NCBI GenBank assembly: GCA_026984895.1
Contig: JALSRF010000185.1
Location: forward strand, 1-15,226
Direction of reading: 5' to 3'
DNA from: Paracoccaceae bacterium
GTDB lineage: Bacteria > Pseudomonadota > Alphaproteobacteria > Rhodobacterales > Rhodobacteraceae
DNA length: 15,226 bases
The first letter of the stretch is position 1, and each line of letters begins with the position of its first letter. A model generated the notes under the pieces. It was given only the letters and a program-made list of their open reading frames with translations, did not search any database and was not told where the DNA came from. This document shows, piece after piece, positions 1-15,140 of the stretch. A program made the position numbers and the translations under genes.

Positions 1-2
1 GT

Positions 3-140
3 TTCCTGATCATCGGTCTGGCGATTGCGGGGCTGGCCATCATCACGCGGCCGTGGGAAAGCCTTGTTCTGATCAGTTTCATCTATGTCGTGCTGGTGCT
101 GGGGAACCTGCTGGTGACGTCCAGAAGAAAAAGAGGATAA
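3..140 (+). CDS. C-terminal end of a membrane protein, possibly a CDP-alcohol phosphatidyltransferase (partial, 5' end outside window)
   Basis: The frame beginning at base 3 stays open for 45 codons to TAA at 138-140. It encodes two hydrophobic segments (FLIIGLAIAGLAIIT and LVLISFIYVVLVLGNLLV) separated by a short TRPWES loop, then a basic tail, RRKRG. That is the C-terminal end of an integral inner-membrane protein with a cytoplasmic positively charged end. A helix, a short loop with a Pro-Trp pair and a last helix resemble the end of CDP-alcohol phosphatidyltransferases such as phosphatidylserine synthase or phosphatidylcholine synthase. The adjacent phospholipid methyltransferase gene fits this, but too little protein is visible to settle it. 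The stop lies 14 bases before the pmtA start, so the two are probably co-transcribed. The tail uses AGA three times for Arg, unusual beside the CGC/CGT preference of the ribosomal genes, and makes a purine-rich run just before the pmtA ribosome binding site. Confidence 0.55.
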   Translation, partial: FLIIGLAIAGLAIITRPWESLVLISFIYVVLVLGNLLVTSRRKRG

Positions 141-154
141 CGGGAGAAACCTGA

Positions 155-790
155 ATGGATATCGATGCAGTAAGGACATCATATGCGCGCTGGTCGCATT
201 TCTACGATCAGACCTTTGGCTGGGTGACCATGCCGGGGCGGCGCCAGGCGGTGGCGCATGTCAACAACAGCGCCTCGGGCAGGCGCGCGCGGGTGCTCGA
301 GGTCGGGGTCGGCACCGGATTGTCGCTGGCGCATTACCAGCGCAACCTCCGTGTGACGGGGATCGACGCCAGTGAGGAAATGCTTGAAAAGGCCACGGCC
401 CGAACCCGCGATCTGGCGCTTGGGCAGGTCGAGAGCCTGGCCTTGATGGACGCCCGCGAACTGCAGTTCCCCGATGACCATTTCGACTTTGTTGTTGCCA
501 TGCACATCATGTCCGTTGTCCCCGAGCCCGAACGCGTGCTTGGGGAAATGGCGCGCGTGTGCAAACCCGGCGGACAGGTGTTGATCACTAACCATTTCGC
601 ACGCGAAAAGGGCATGCTTGCGTTTGTCGAGAAGATCAGTTCGCCCTTTTCGAACATTCTGGGGTGGCATTCGGATTTCGAACTGGACCGCATGCTGGGC
701 GAACAGAGCCTGAAACTGGTCGAGCAGAAGCCCTGGCCTCCGGTGGGAATGATGACCTTTCTGCTGATGGAAAAGGCCCGTGCCGCCTGA
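155..790 (+). CDS. pmtA: Phosphatidylethanolamine N-methyltransferase, Rhodobacter type (class I SAM-dependent)
   Basis: This 211-residue protein is a class I SAM-dependent methyltransferase. Motif I is LEVGVGTG (residues 48-55), the acidic end of strand 2 is GIDAS (69-73), MDA follows at 98-100, motif II is FDFVVAMH (110-117) and motif III is CKPGGQVLIT (136-145). The N-terminal AVRTSYARWSHFYDQTFG is the signature I associate with Rhodobacter-type PmtA. That enzyme methylates phosphatidylethanolamine stepwise to phosphatidylcholine at the membrane face using S-adenosylmethionine. Length (about 200) fits. There is no signal peptide or membrane helix, as expected for a peripheral enzyme. The ATG at 155 has GGGAG at 142-146 at good spacing. 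It follows a membrane-protein gene by 14 bases, suggesting a phospholipid operon. Codon use is less biased than in rplJ onward, with a TCA and several A/T-ending codons. The main alternative is another UbiE-like methyltransferase. The methyltransferase class is certain, the substrate inferred. Confidence 0.8.
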   Translation: MDIDAVRTSYARWSHFYDQTFGWVTMPGRRQAVAHVNNSASGRRARVLEVGVGTGLSLAHYQRNLRVTGIDASEEMLEKATARTRDLALGQVESLALMDARELQFPDDHFDFVVAMHIMSVVPEPERVLGEMARVCKPGGQVLITNHFAREKGMLAFVEKISSPFSNILGWHSDFELDRMLGEQSLKLVEQKPWPPVGMMTFLLMEKARAA

Positions 791-804
791 GGCGACTTTC
801 CCTC

Positions 805-833
805 TTCACATTCGCCGGGAAACCCCCTAAATA
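805..833 (+). promoter_or_regulatory. Candidate promoter of the rplJ-rplL-rpoB-rpoC unit
   Basis: TTCACA (805-810, five of six matches to TTGACA) is followed after exactly 17 bases by TAAATA (828-833, three of six matches to TATAAT). The bases downstream, ACACCGCGAG, resemble those after the much better rpsL promoter (TATACCGCGCG), which raises my trust in this weak -10. Transcription would start near 840 and give a leader of about 220 bases before rplJ. It lies just after the pmtA stop, where no convincing terminator is seen, so read-through from pmtA could contribute. Confidence 0.4.
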
Positions 834-1061
834 CACCGCGAGTCAGGTTGCCGGAGGATTCGGGCGGCCCGGCTGTTTCGTCCGAGATGGTGGGTGACCC
901 TGCGGTCATAATTCCTGCCTGAGACGGGAAATGAACAATGAATTCAAGGGCTTGATCCCTTGGGCGAGATTGCGAAGGACCCGTAAGGACCCGATTGTCG
1001 GGCGCTTGCCCGGCAAAACACGAGCCGGAGGGTCTGACCCTCCACTACTTGGAGTGAAACT
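834..1061 (+). promoter_or_regulatory. Structured 5' leader of rplJ (probable L10-L12 autoregulatory region)
   Basis: The gap before rplJ contains several short perfect hairpins: TGACC/GGTCA (895-908), CAAGGG/CCCTTG (945-962), a seven-pair stem around GCTT (997-1014, one G-T pair) and GGAGGGT/ACCCTCC with a three-base loop (1027-1043). The last ends seven bases before the Shine-Dalgarno (GGAG, 1051-1054). A nine-base direct repeat, AAGGACCCG, occurs at 975-983 and 985-993 with one base between. In many bacteria the L10-L12 complex binds the rplJ leader and represses translation, so such an element is expected here. The hairpins are read directly. Their identity as the L10 site is inferred, and I did not identify the kink-turn. 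Confidence 0.6.
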
Positions 1062-1577
1062 GTGGATAGAGCCCAGAAAGAGAAAGTGGTCGAGGAACTC
1101 GGCCAGATCTTTGAAAGCTCTGGCGTGGTCGTCGTTGCGCACTATGCAGGTCTGACAGTTGCCGAAATGCAGGATCTGCGCGCGCAAATGCGCGAGGCAG
1201 GTGGTGCCGTTCGCGTTGCCAAGAACAGGCTCGCCAAGATCGCCCTTGAGGGAACCCCGAACGAAGTGATCGGTGATCTTCTCAACGGCATGACCGTTCT
1301 GGCCTATTCCGAAGATCCCGTGGCTGCGGCCAAGGTGGTCGATGCCTATGCGAAGGAGAACGACAAGCTCGTGATCCTGGGCGGGGCAATGGGCGGGACG
1401 GCGCTGGATGTCGATGGTGTGAAGGCCGTTGCCAAGATGCCGTCGCGTGACGAGCTGATCGCTCAGATCGCGTCGATGCTTGCCGCTCCGGCCTCGAACA
1501 TCGCCGGTTCCATTGGCGCACCTGCTTCCAACATCGCGGGCATCCTGTCCACCATCGAGGACAGGGCCTCTGCCTGA
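1062..1577 (+). CDS. rplJ: 50S ribosomal protein L10 (uL10), base of the L12 stalk
   Basis: L10 anchors the flexible L12 stalk to 23S rRNA and so helps recruit translational GTPases to the ribosome. The 171-residue product has the family N-terminus (DRAQKEKVVEELGQIFESSGVVVVAHYAGLTV), the RNA-binding core with RVAKNRLAK (51-59), and a C-terminal helix that binds L12 dimers. Length is close to the usual 165-180. The start is GTG at 1062 with GGAG at 1051-1054. No better in-frame start exists upstream. The C-terminal tail from 136 to 168 falls into three 11-residue units (IASMLAAPASN, IAGSIGAPASN, IAGILSTIEDR), relevant to how many L12 dimers bind. It leads the operon with rplL 69 bases downstream. 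Translation is probably feedback-controlled through the leader, by family precedent. rplK and rplA, usually just upstream, are not adjacent here. Confidence 0.97.
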   Translation: MDRAQKEKVVEELGQIFESSGVVVVAHYAGLTVAEMQDLRAQMREAGGAVRVAKNRLAKIALEGTPNEVIGDLLNGMTVLAYSEDPVAAAKVVDAYAKENDKLVILGGAMGGTALDVDGVKAVAKMPSRDELIAQIASMLAAPASNIAGSIGAPASNIAGILSTIEDRASA

Positions 1578-1596
1578 GTCAACTGAACGATCCGCA

Positions 1597-1614
1597 TGGG
1601 GCGAAACGCCCGCG
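1597..1614 (+). other. Small hairpin in the rplJ-rplL spacer
   Basis: GGGCG (1599-1603) pairs with CGCCC (1607-1611) around an AAA loop, and CGC/GCG just outside could lengthen it across a small internal loop. The rest of the 69-base spacer is A-rich near the rplL start. There is no T-run, so this is not a terminator. It could be a processing or stability site that helps raise L12 above L10, but that is speculation. Confidence 0.35.
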
Positions 1615-1646
1615 TCGGAACACATCGAAAGAAACGGAAAACTGAA

Positions 1647-2024
1647 ATGGCTGATCTGAAGAAACTTGCTGAAGAGATCGTGGGTCTGACCCTTCTCGAG
1701 GCCCAGGAACTGAAAACCATCCTCAAGGACGAATACGGAATCGAACCCGCGGCCGGCGGTGCTGTCGTCATGGCGGCCGGCGGCGGCGAGGCCGGCGGTG
1801 CCGCGGCCGAGGAAAAGACCGAATTCGATGTCGTCCTGAAGAACGCCGGCGCATCCAAGATCAACGTGATCAAGGAAGTGCGCAGCATCACCGGCCTGGG
1901 CCTGAAGGAGGCCAAGGATCTGGTCGAGGCCGGCGGCAAGATCAAGGAAGGCGTATCGAAAGAGGAAGCCGAAGAGGTCAAGGGCAAACTGGAAGCGGCA
2001 GGCGCCGAAGTTTCGCTGGACTGA
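1647..2024 (+). CDS. rplL: 50S ribosomal protein L7/L12 (bL12)
   Basis: L12 is the multicopy stalk protein that contacts EF-G, EF-Tu, IF2 and RF3 and stimulates their GTPase activity. The 125-residue product shows the family plan: an N-terminal dimerisation and L10-binding domain (about 1-32, MADLKKLAEEIVGLTLLEAQ), an Ala/Gly-rich hinge (about 34-56), and a globular domain (57-125) with EFDVVLKNAGASKINVIKEV and GLGLKEAKDLVE. I chose ATG 1647 because MADLKKLAEE is the normal terminus. An in-frame ATG 51 bases upstream would add an uncharacteristic basic extension. The ribosome binding site is modest (GGAAA around 1636-1640). The C-terminus is AEVSLD, where many homologues end in a lysine. It lies between rplJ and rpoB, and L12 is needed in several copies per L10, so differential expression is expected. 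Confidence 0.97.
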   Translation: MADLKKLAEEIVGLTLLEAQELKTILKDEYGIEPAAGGAVVMAAGGGEAGGAAAEEKTEFDVVLKNAGASKINVIKEVRSITGLGLKEAKDLVEAGGKIKEGVSKEEAEEVKGKLEAAGAEVSLD

Positions 2025-2257
2025 TGGCGGGGGCCTTTCGGGGCCTGCAGGAATTGCTGGCTGGGCACGAAAACCGTGCCCGGCCGAACCTGTCTTTACG
2101 AGGGGCCCGCGCGGGCCGTTCCTGAAGAGAGGTTTTCGGATCGGGAGCGCGCCGGTGGGACGGTGCGCGGGAATGGACCGAAACTCTTGTTTCAAGGGTG
2201 TATCACCGTGGCCCCGGCGGATGATGCGCTTGCGAAAAGCGAAAGGTGATCACGAGC
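2025..2257 (+). promoter_or_regulatory. Structured rplL-rpoB intergenic region (probable attenuation or RNA-processing site)
   Basis: This 233-base spacer holds no gene I can support. Its best element is an 11-pair stem at 2059-2085 (GGCTGGGCACG with CGTGCCCGGCC, one G-T pair, five-base loop AAAAC). A 14-base perfect palindrome, GGCCCGCGCGGGCC, lies at 2104-2117 and a small GAAAC/GTTTC hairpin at 2180-2193. None is followed by a T-run, so a simple intrinsic terminator is not supported. In E. coli the equivalent spacer contains a partial attenuator and an RNase III site that lower rpoBC output relative to rplJL. The same role is likely here but inferred. AGGTGA at 2244-2249 is the rpoB ribosome binding site. 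Confidence 0.55.
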
Positions 2258-6400
<4,143 letters not shown>

Positions 6401-6409
6401 CGCTCCTAC

Positions 6410-6434
6410 GCCGGAATTTTTCAAGAATTCCGGC
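6410..6434 (+). other. First rpoB-rpoC intergenic hairpin
   Basis: GCCGGAATT (6410-6418) pairs perfectly with AATTCCGGC (6426-6434) around the loop TTTCAAG, nine base pairs in all, starting nine bases after the rpoB stop. TCGTTTTCC follows, with only four Ts belonging to the next stem, so this is at best a weak terminator. It may instead be a processing or stability element. Confidence 0.7.
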
Positions 6435-6435
6435 T

Positions 6436-6456
6436 CGTTTTCCTTGAAGGAAAACG
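6436..6456 (+). other. Second rpoB-rpoC intergenic hairpin
   Basis: CGTTTTCCT (6436-6444) pairs perfectly with AGGAAAACG (6448-6456) around a three-base loop, TGA. It starts one base after the first hairpin ends. No T-run follows. Its apex CTTGAA (6443-6448) is the exact reverse complement of TTCAAG (6420-6425) in the first hairpin's loop, so the two could kiss or refold. The remaining bases to 6501 hold the rpoC ribosome binding site. Confidence 0.7.
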
Positions 6457-6501
6457 GTTCTGCAGCCCTCCGGCCTTCGCACACATATCGAGGATATCAA
6501 G

Positions 6502-10746
<4,245 letters not shown>

Positions 10747-10770
10747 CGGGGTGTCCAACCGGATACGGAG

Positions 10771-10807
10771 CCGGCCCTGCGGTGTTGCGCGGGGCCGGTC
10801 CCTTTTT
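10771..10807 (+). terminator. Intrinsic terminator of the rplJ-rplL-rpoB-rpoC unit
   Basis: CCGGCCCTGCG (10771-10781) pairs with CGCGGGGCCGG (10788-10798) as an 11-pair GC-rich stem with one G-T pair and a six-base loop. It is followed within four bases by TTTTT (10803-10807). It begins 24 bases after the rpoC stop and separates rpoC from the transporter gene. This is the only textbook rho-independent terminator in the window. Confidence 0.9.
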
Positions 10808-10944
10808 GCCGGGGGCGTGTTCATGCCGGCGGGGGTCGTGTTTCGGTTTCGTCGCCCGGGGATTTGCGATAGCAGCCCGGAGAAACCGGACCCGGCCGGC
10901 GCCGGCCCGGCCCGGTGCTGTTTTCGAAAGGCGAAGCCAGGCTC
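10808..10944 (+). other. Spacer before the transporter gene, with a GC palindrome
   Basis: Between the terminator and the transporter start I find no RNA gene and no convincing promoter. The one feature is a 14-base perfect palindrome, GGCCGGCGCCGGCC (10894-10907), 37 bases before the start. As RNA it could form a five-pair hairpin. Self-complementary GC runs arise easily in DNA of this composition, so I give it no function. Confidence 0.35.
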
Positions 10945-11847
10945 ATGGAGCAACGAAACGAAAACCTGCGCGGCGCGCTGCTGATGATGGGCTCGATGGC
11001 GGCTTTCACGCTGAACGACACCTGCATGAAGGCGCTGGCCGACGAGGTGCCGCTTGCCCAGGCGGTGTTCCTGCGCGGAACCGTGACCGGCGCATTCATG
11101 GCGGTGCTGGCATGGCGGACGGGGGCGTTCAGGGTGGCCGTCGGTCGGCGCGACCGGGGGCTGATCGCCCTGCGCACGGCGGCCGAAATCGCCGCCGCGT
11201 ATTTCTTCATCTCGGCCCTGTTCAACATGCCGATCGCCAATGCGACGGCCATCCTGCAGGCGCTGCCGCTGTCGGTGTCGCTGGCTGGCGCGGTCTTTCT
11301 GGGCGAGGCCGTGGGCTGGCGGCGCCTGCTGGCGATCCTGGTCGGCTTCATCGGCGTTGTGATGATCGTGCAGCCCGGCGCGCGCGGTTTCAACCATTAT
11401 TCGGTCTACGCGGTGCTGGCGGTGCTGATGGTCACGGTGCGTGATCTGGCCGCCCGGCGGCTGTCGAGGCAGGTGCCCTCGCTGGTGGTGGCGCTGGTGG
11501 CGGCGGTTTCGGTCACGCTGGCCTTCGGGGCGGCCTCCCTGGCGTCCGAATGGGCGCCCGTCAGCGCGCAGGGCTGGGCCCGCCTGCTGGCGGCATCGGT
11601 CTTCATTTTCGGCGGCTACGTGTTCAGTGTCATGGCCATGCGAACCGGGCATATCGGAGCGGTGACGCCATTTCGCTATACCAGCCTCTTGTGGGCGCTG
11701 GTGCTGGGGTGGGTGTTTTTCGGCGAATGGCCCGATGCGCCGACCCTGCTTGGCGCCGCGATCGTTGTCGCGACCGGCACCTTCACCCTGCTTCGCGAGG
11801 CGAGGCTCGCCCGGCGCGCGGGCCCCGTGGGGCTGCGCATTCGCTGA
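10945..11847 (+). CDS. DMT-superfamily transporter with two EamA domains, substrate unknown
   Basis: This 300-residue hydrophobic protein has about ten predicted membrane segments (near 10-30, 36-56, 72-92, 95-118, 126-143, 153-168, 178-201, 213-232, 243-260 and 267-284) in two homologous halves. Each half carries the EamA hallmark of a Gly-Glu after the fourth helix: FLGEAVGWRRLLAILVGF near 118 and FFGEWPDAPTLLG near 258, followed by the last helix. The first half ends in the typical VVMIVQPG. The family includes exporters of amino acids, metabolites and drugs in the inner membrane. No substrate can be read here. I prefer ATG 10945 (MEQRNENLRGALLMMGS) to an in-frame GTG at 10915, because family members normally begin just before helix 1. 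Its ribosome binding site is weak. It stands alone between the rpoC terminator and the rpsL promoter, on the same strand, and shows no functional link to either. No terminator is visible after it. Confidence 0.88.
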   Translation: MEQRNENLRGALLMMGSMAAFTLNDTCMKALADEVPLAQAVFLRGTVTGAFMAVLAWRTGAFRVAVGRRDRGLIALRTAAEIAAAYFFISALFNMPIANATAILQALPLSVSLAGAVFLGEAVGWRRLLAILVGFIGVVMIVQPGARGFNHYSVYAVLAVLMVTVRDLAARRLSRQVPSLVVALVAAVSVTLAFGAASLASEWAPVSAQGWARLLAASVFIFGGYVFSVMAMRTGHIGAVTPFRYTSLLWALVLGWVFFGEWPDAPTLLGAAIVVATGTFTLLREARLARRAGPVGLRIR

Positions 11848-11883
11848 TTGCGCCTCCCCGGGCGCCCGTGCACAGGGCGGCTG

Positions 11884-11912
11884 TTGACAAGCGGGGCGAC
11901 TCTTCATATACC
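11884..11912 (+). promoter_or_regulatory. Strong promoter of the rpsL-rpsG-fusA-tuf (str) operon
   Basis: A perfect -35 hexamer, TTGACA (11884-11889), is followed after 17 bases by TATACC (11907-11912, four of six matches to TATAAT). Transcription should start near 11919, giving a leader of about 195 bases. This is the best promoter match I found in the window and it sits 36 bases after the transporter stop. It isolates the str operon from the rpoBC unit. Confidence 0.8.
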
Positions 11913-12113
11913 GCGCGCACTCGGGCCCCGGGGTTTCCCTGTTGCCTGACTGCAGAACTGAAGTGGTCACGATCCGGACTATTGCTGTCCCGATCCTCTG
12001 AGTTTCCACCGCGTCGTTCCCGCCGGAATTGGGGGCATGCGGTTTTTGCGTTTTGCGCGTGGCGCATGACGCGCGATGAACAGAAACGGTTGCAACACGG
12101 GGAACGATACCCA
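11913..12113 (+). promoter_or_regulatory. Long structured 5' leader of rpsL
   Basis: About 200 bases lie between the promoter and the rpsL start, long for a plain untranslated region. A nine-position stem with one C-C mismatch spans 11971-11995 (GATCCGGAC with GTCCCGATC). A second stem at 12053-12076 has a GCGCGT/ACGCGC core with outer T-G and T-A pairs and ends 22 bases before the ribosome binding site GGGGAA (12099-12104). A run of five Ts (12043-12047) has only a four-pair possible stem ahead of it. In E. coli S7 represses the str operon at an internal site. Control from this leader is an inference. Confidence 0.5.
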
Positions 12114-12485
12114 ATGCCAACGATCCAGCAGCTGATCCGCAAGCCGCGGCGGCCGAAAGTCAAACGCTCCAAGTCCCTGCATCTGGAGTCCTGCCCGCAA
12201 AAACGCGGTGTGTGCACGCGCGTCTACACGACGACGCCGAAGAAGCCGAACTCGGCCATGCGCAAGGTTGCCAAGGTGCGCCTGACCAACGGCTACGAGG
12301 TGATCAGCTACATCCCCGGCGAAAGCCACAACCTTCAGGAACACTCGGTGGTCCTGATCCGTGGCGGCCGGGTGAAAGACCTCCCGGGCGTGCGCTACCA
12401 CATCCTGCGCGGTGTCCTTGACACCCAGGGCGTGAAAGACCGCCGCCAGCGCCGTTCGAAATATGGCGCCAAGCGTCCGAAGTAA
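12114..12485 (+). CDS. rpsL: 30S ribosomal protein S12 (uS12)
   Basis: S12 lies at the decoding centre of the 30S subunit and monitors codon-anticodon pairing. The 123-residue product starts MPTIQQLIRKPRRPK, as is standard, and has the TTTPKKPNSAMRK loop (39-51) and the GRVKDLPGVRYH loop (85-96). K43, K88 and P91, positions where substitutions give streptomycin resistance or dependence in other bacteria, are wild type. D89 is the residue usually methylthiolated. ATG 12114 has GGGGAA at 12099-12104. The reading frame happens to stay open far upstream, through the leader and out of frame with the transporter, but only the part from 12114 is S12. It is the first gene of the str operon, 12 bases before rpsG. 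Confidence 0.98.
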   Translation: MPTIQQLIRKPRRPKVKRSKSLHLESCPQKRGVCTRVYTTTPKKPNSAMRKVAKVRLTNGYEVISYIPGESHNLQEHSVVLIRGGRVKDLPGVRYHILRGVLDTQGVKDRRQRRSKYGAKRPK

Positions 12486-12497
12486 GAGGAAGAACAG

Positions 12498-12968
12498 ATG
12501 TCCCGCCGTCACGCCGCCGAAAAGCGCGAAGTCCTGCCCGACGCCAAGTTTGGCGATCGCATGCTGACCAAGTTCATGAACAACCTGATGATCGACGGAA
12601 AGAAGTCGGTCGCCGAGCGTATCGTCTACAATGCCTTCGACCGGGTCGAGGAGAAGCTCAAGCGCGCACCGGTCGAGGTGTTCCACGAGGCGCTCGACAA
12701 CATCAAGCCGACGGTGGAGGTGCGCTCCCGCCGGGTGGGCGGCGCCACCTACCAGGTGCCCGTCGAGGTGCGCCCCGAGCGTCGCGACGCGCTGGCGATC
12801 CGCTGGCTGATCGCCGCCAGCCGCGCGCGCAACGAAAAGACCATGGAAGAGCGTCTGGCCGGCGAACTGGTCGATGCCGTGAATGGCCGCGGCGCGGCCG
12901 TGAAGAAACGTGAAGACACCCACAAGATGGCCGACGCGAACAAGGCGTTCAGCCACTACCGCTGGTAA
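12498..12968 (+). CDS. rpsG: 30S ribosomal protein S7 (uS7)
   Basis: S7 nucleates assembly of the 30S head by binding the 3' domain of 16S rRNA and sits near the exit site. The 156-residue product is the standard bacterial length, starting MSRRHAAEKREVLPD. It contains the conserved helix KFMNNLMIDGKKSVAERIVY and the beta-hairpin VEVRSRRVGGATYQVPVEV near 75-93. The ending AFSHYRW is typical. ATG 12498 has GAGGAAG at 12487-12493. It lies 12 bases after rpsL and 21 bases before fusA, so translational coupling is likely. In E. coli S7 is the operon's translational repressor, binding between rpsL and rpsG. The 12-base spacer here leaves little room for that structure, so any feedback probably acts elsewhere. 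Confidence 0.98.
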   Translation: MSRRHAAEKREVLPDAKFGDRMLTKFMNNLMIDGKKSVAERIVYNAFDRVEEKLKRAPVEVFHEALDNIKPTVEVRSRRVGGATYQVPVEVRPERRDALAIRWLIAASRARNEKTMEERLAGELVDAVNGRGAAVKKREDTHKMADANKAFSHYRW

Positions 12969-12989
12969 CACAAGCCCGAGGCTGAACAG

Positions 12990-15107
<2,118 letters not shown>

Positions 15108-15140
15108 AGACGGCGCGAATACGGACAAGAGGAGGCCACC

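Noticed and set aside
784..794. CGCC-TGA-GGCG hairpin around the pmtA stop as a terminator.
   Set aside because: Only four pairs, and the following bases (ACTTTCCC) are not a proper T-run.
907..912. CATAAT as a -10 element close to rplJ.
   Set aside because: Nothing resembling TTGACA is found 16-18 bases upstream, and it lies inside the structured leader.
931..1155. A 74-codon plus-strand frame in the rplJ leader that overlaps the start of rplJ in another frame, as a possible leader peptide.
   Set aside because: It has only a poor GGGAA-type site, its Arg-rich translation resembles nothing known, and it runs 94 bases into rplJ. The hairpins in this stretch explain its conservation, if any, better.
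1596..1646. ATG at 1596 as the rplL start, adding 17 residues.
   Set aside because: The extension is basic and unlike any L12. MADLKKLAEE at 1647 is the family terminus.
906..2195. A 429-codon minus-strand open frame opposite rplJ and rplL.
   Set aside because: It overlaps two certain ribosomal genes, has no recognisable domain and no start context.
2246..2257. GTG at 2246 as the rpoB start, adding four residues.
   Set aside because: It would overlap the AGGTGA ribosome binding site that serves ATG 2258, and MASSYIGQKR is the normal family terminus.
10894..10907. GGCCGGCGCCGGCC as an operator for the transporter gene.
   Set aside because: Short GC-only palindromes are common in such DNA, and no second copy or regulator gene is nearby.
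12010..12047. TTTTT at 12043-12047 as an attenuator terminator in the rpsL leader.
   Set aside because: Only a four-pair CCGC/GCGG stem with a 15-base loop precedes it, too weak to call.
11550..12113. Long in-frame upstream extension of rpsL.
   Set aside because: It overlaps the transporter gene in a different frame and crosses the rpsL promoter. S12 sequence begins only at 12114.
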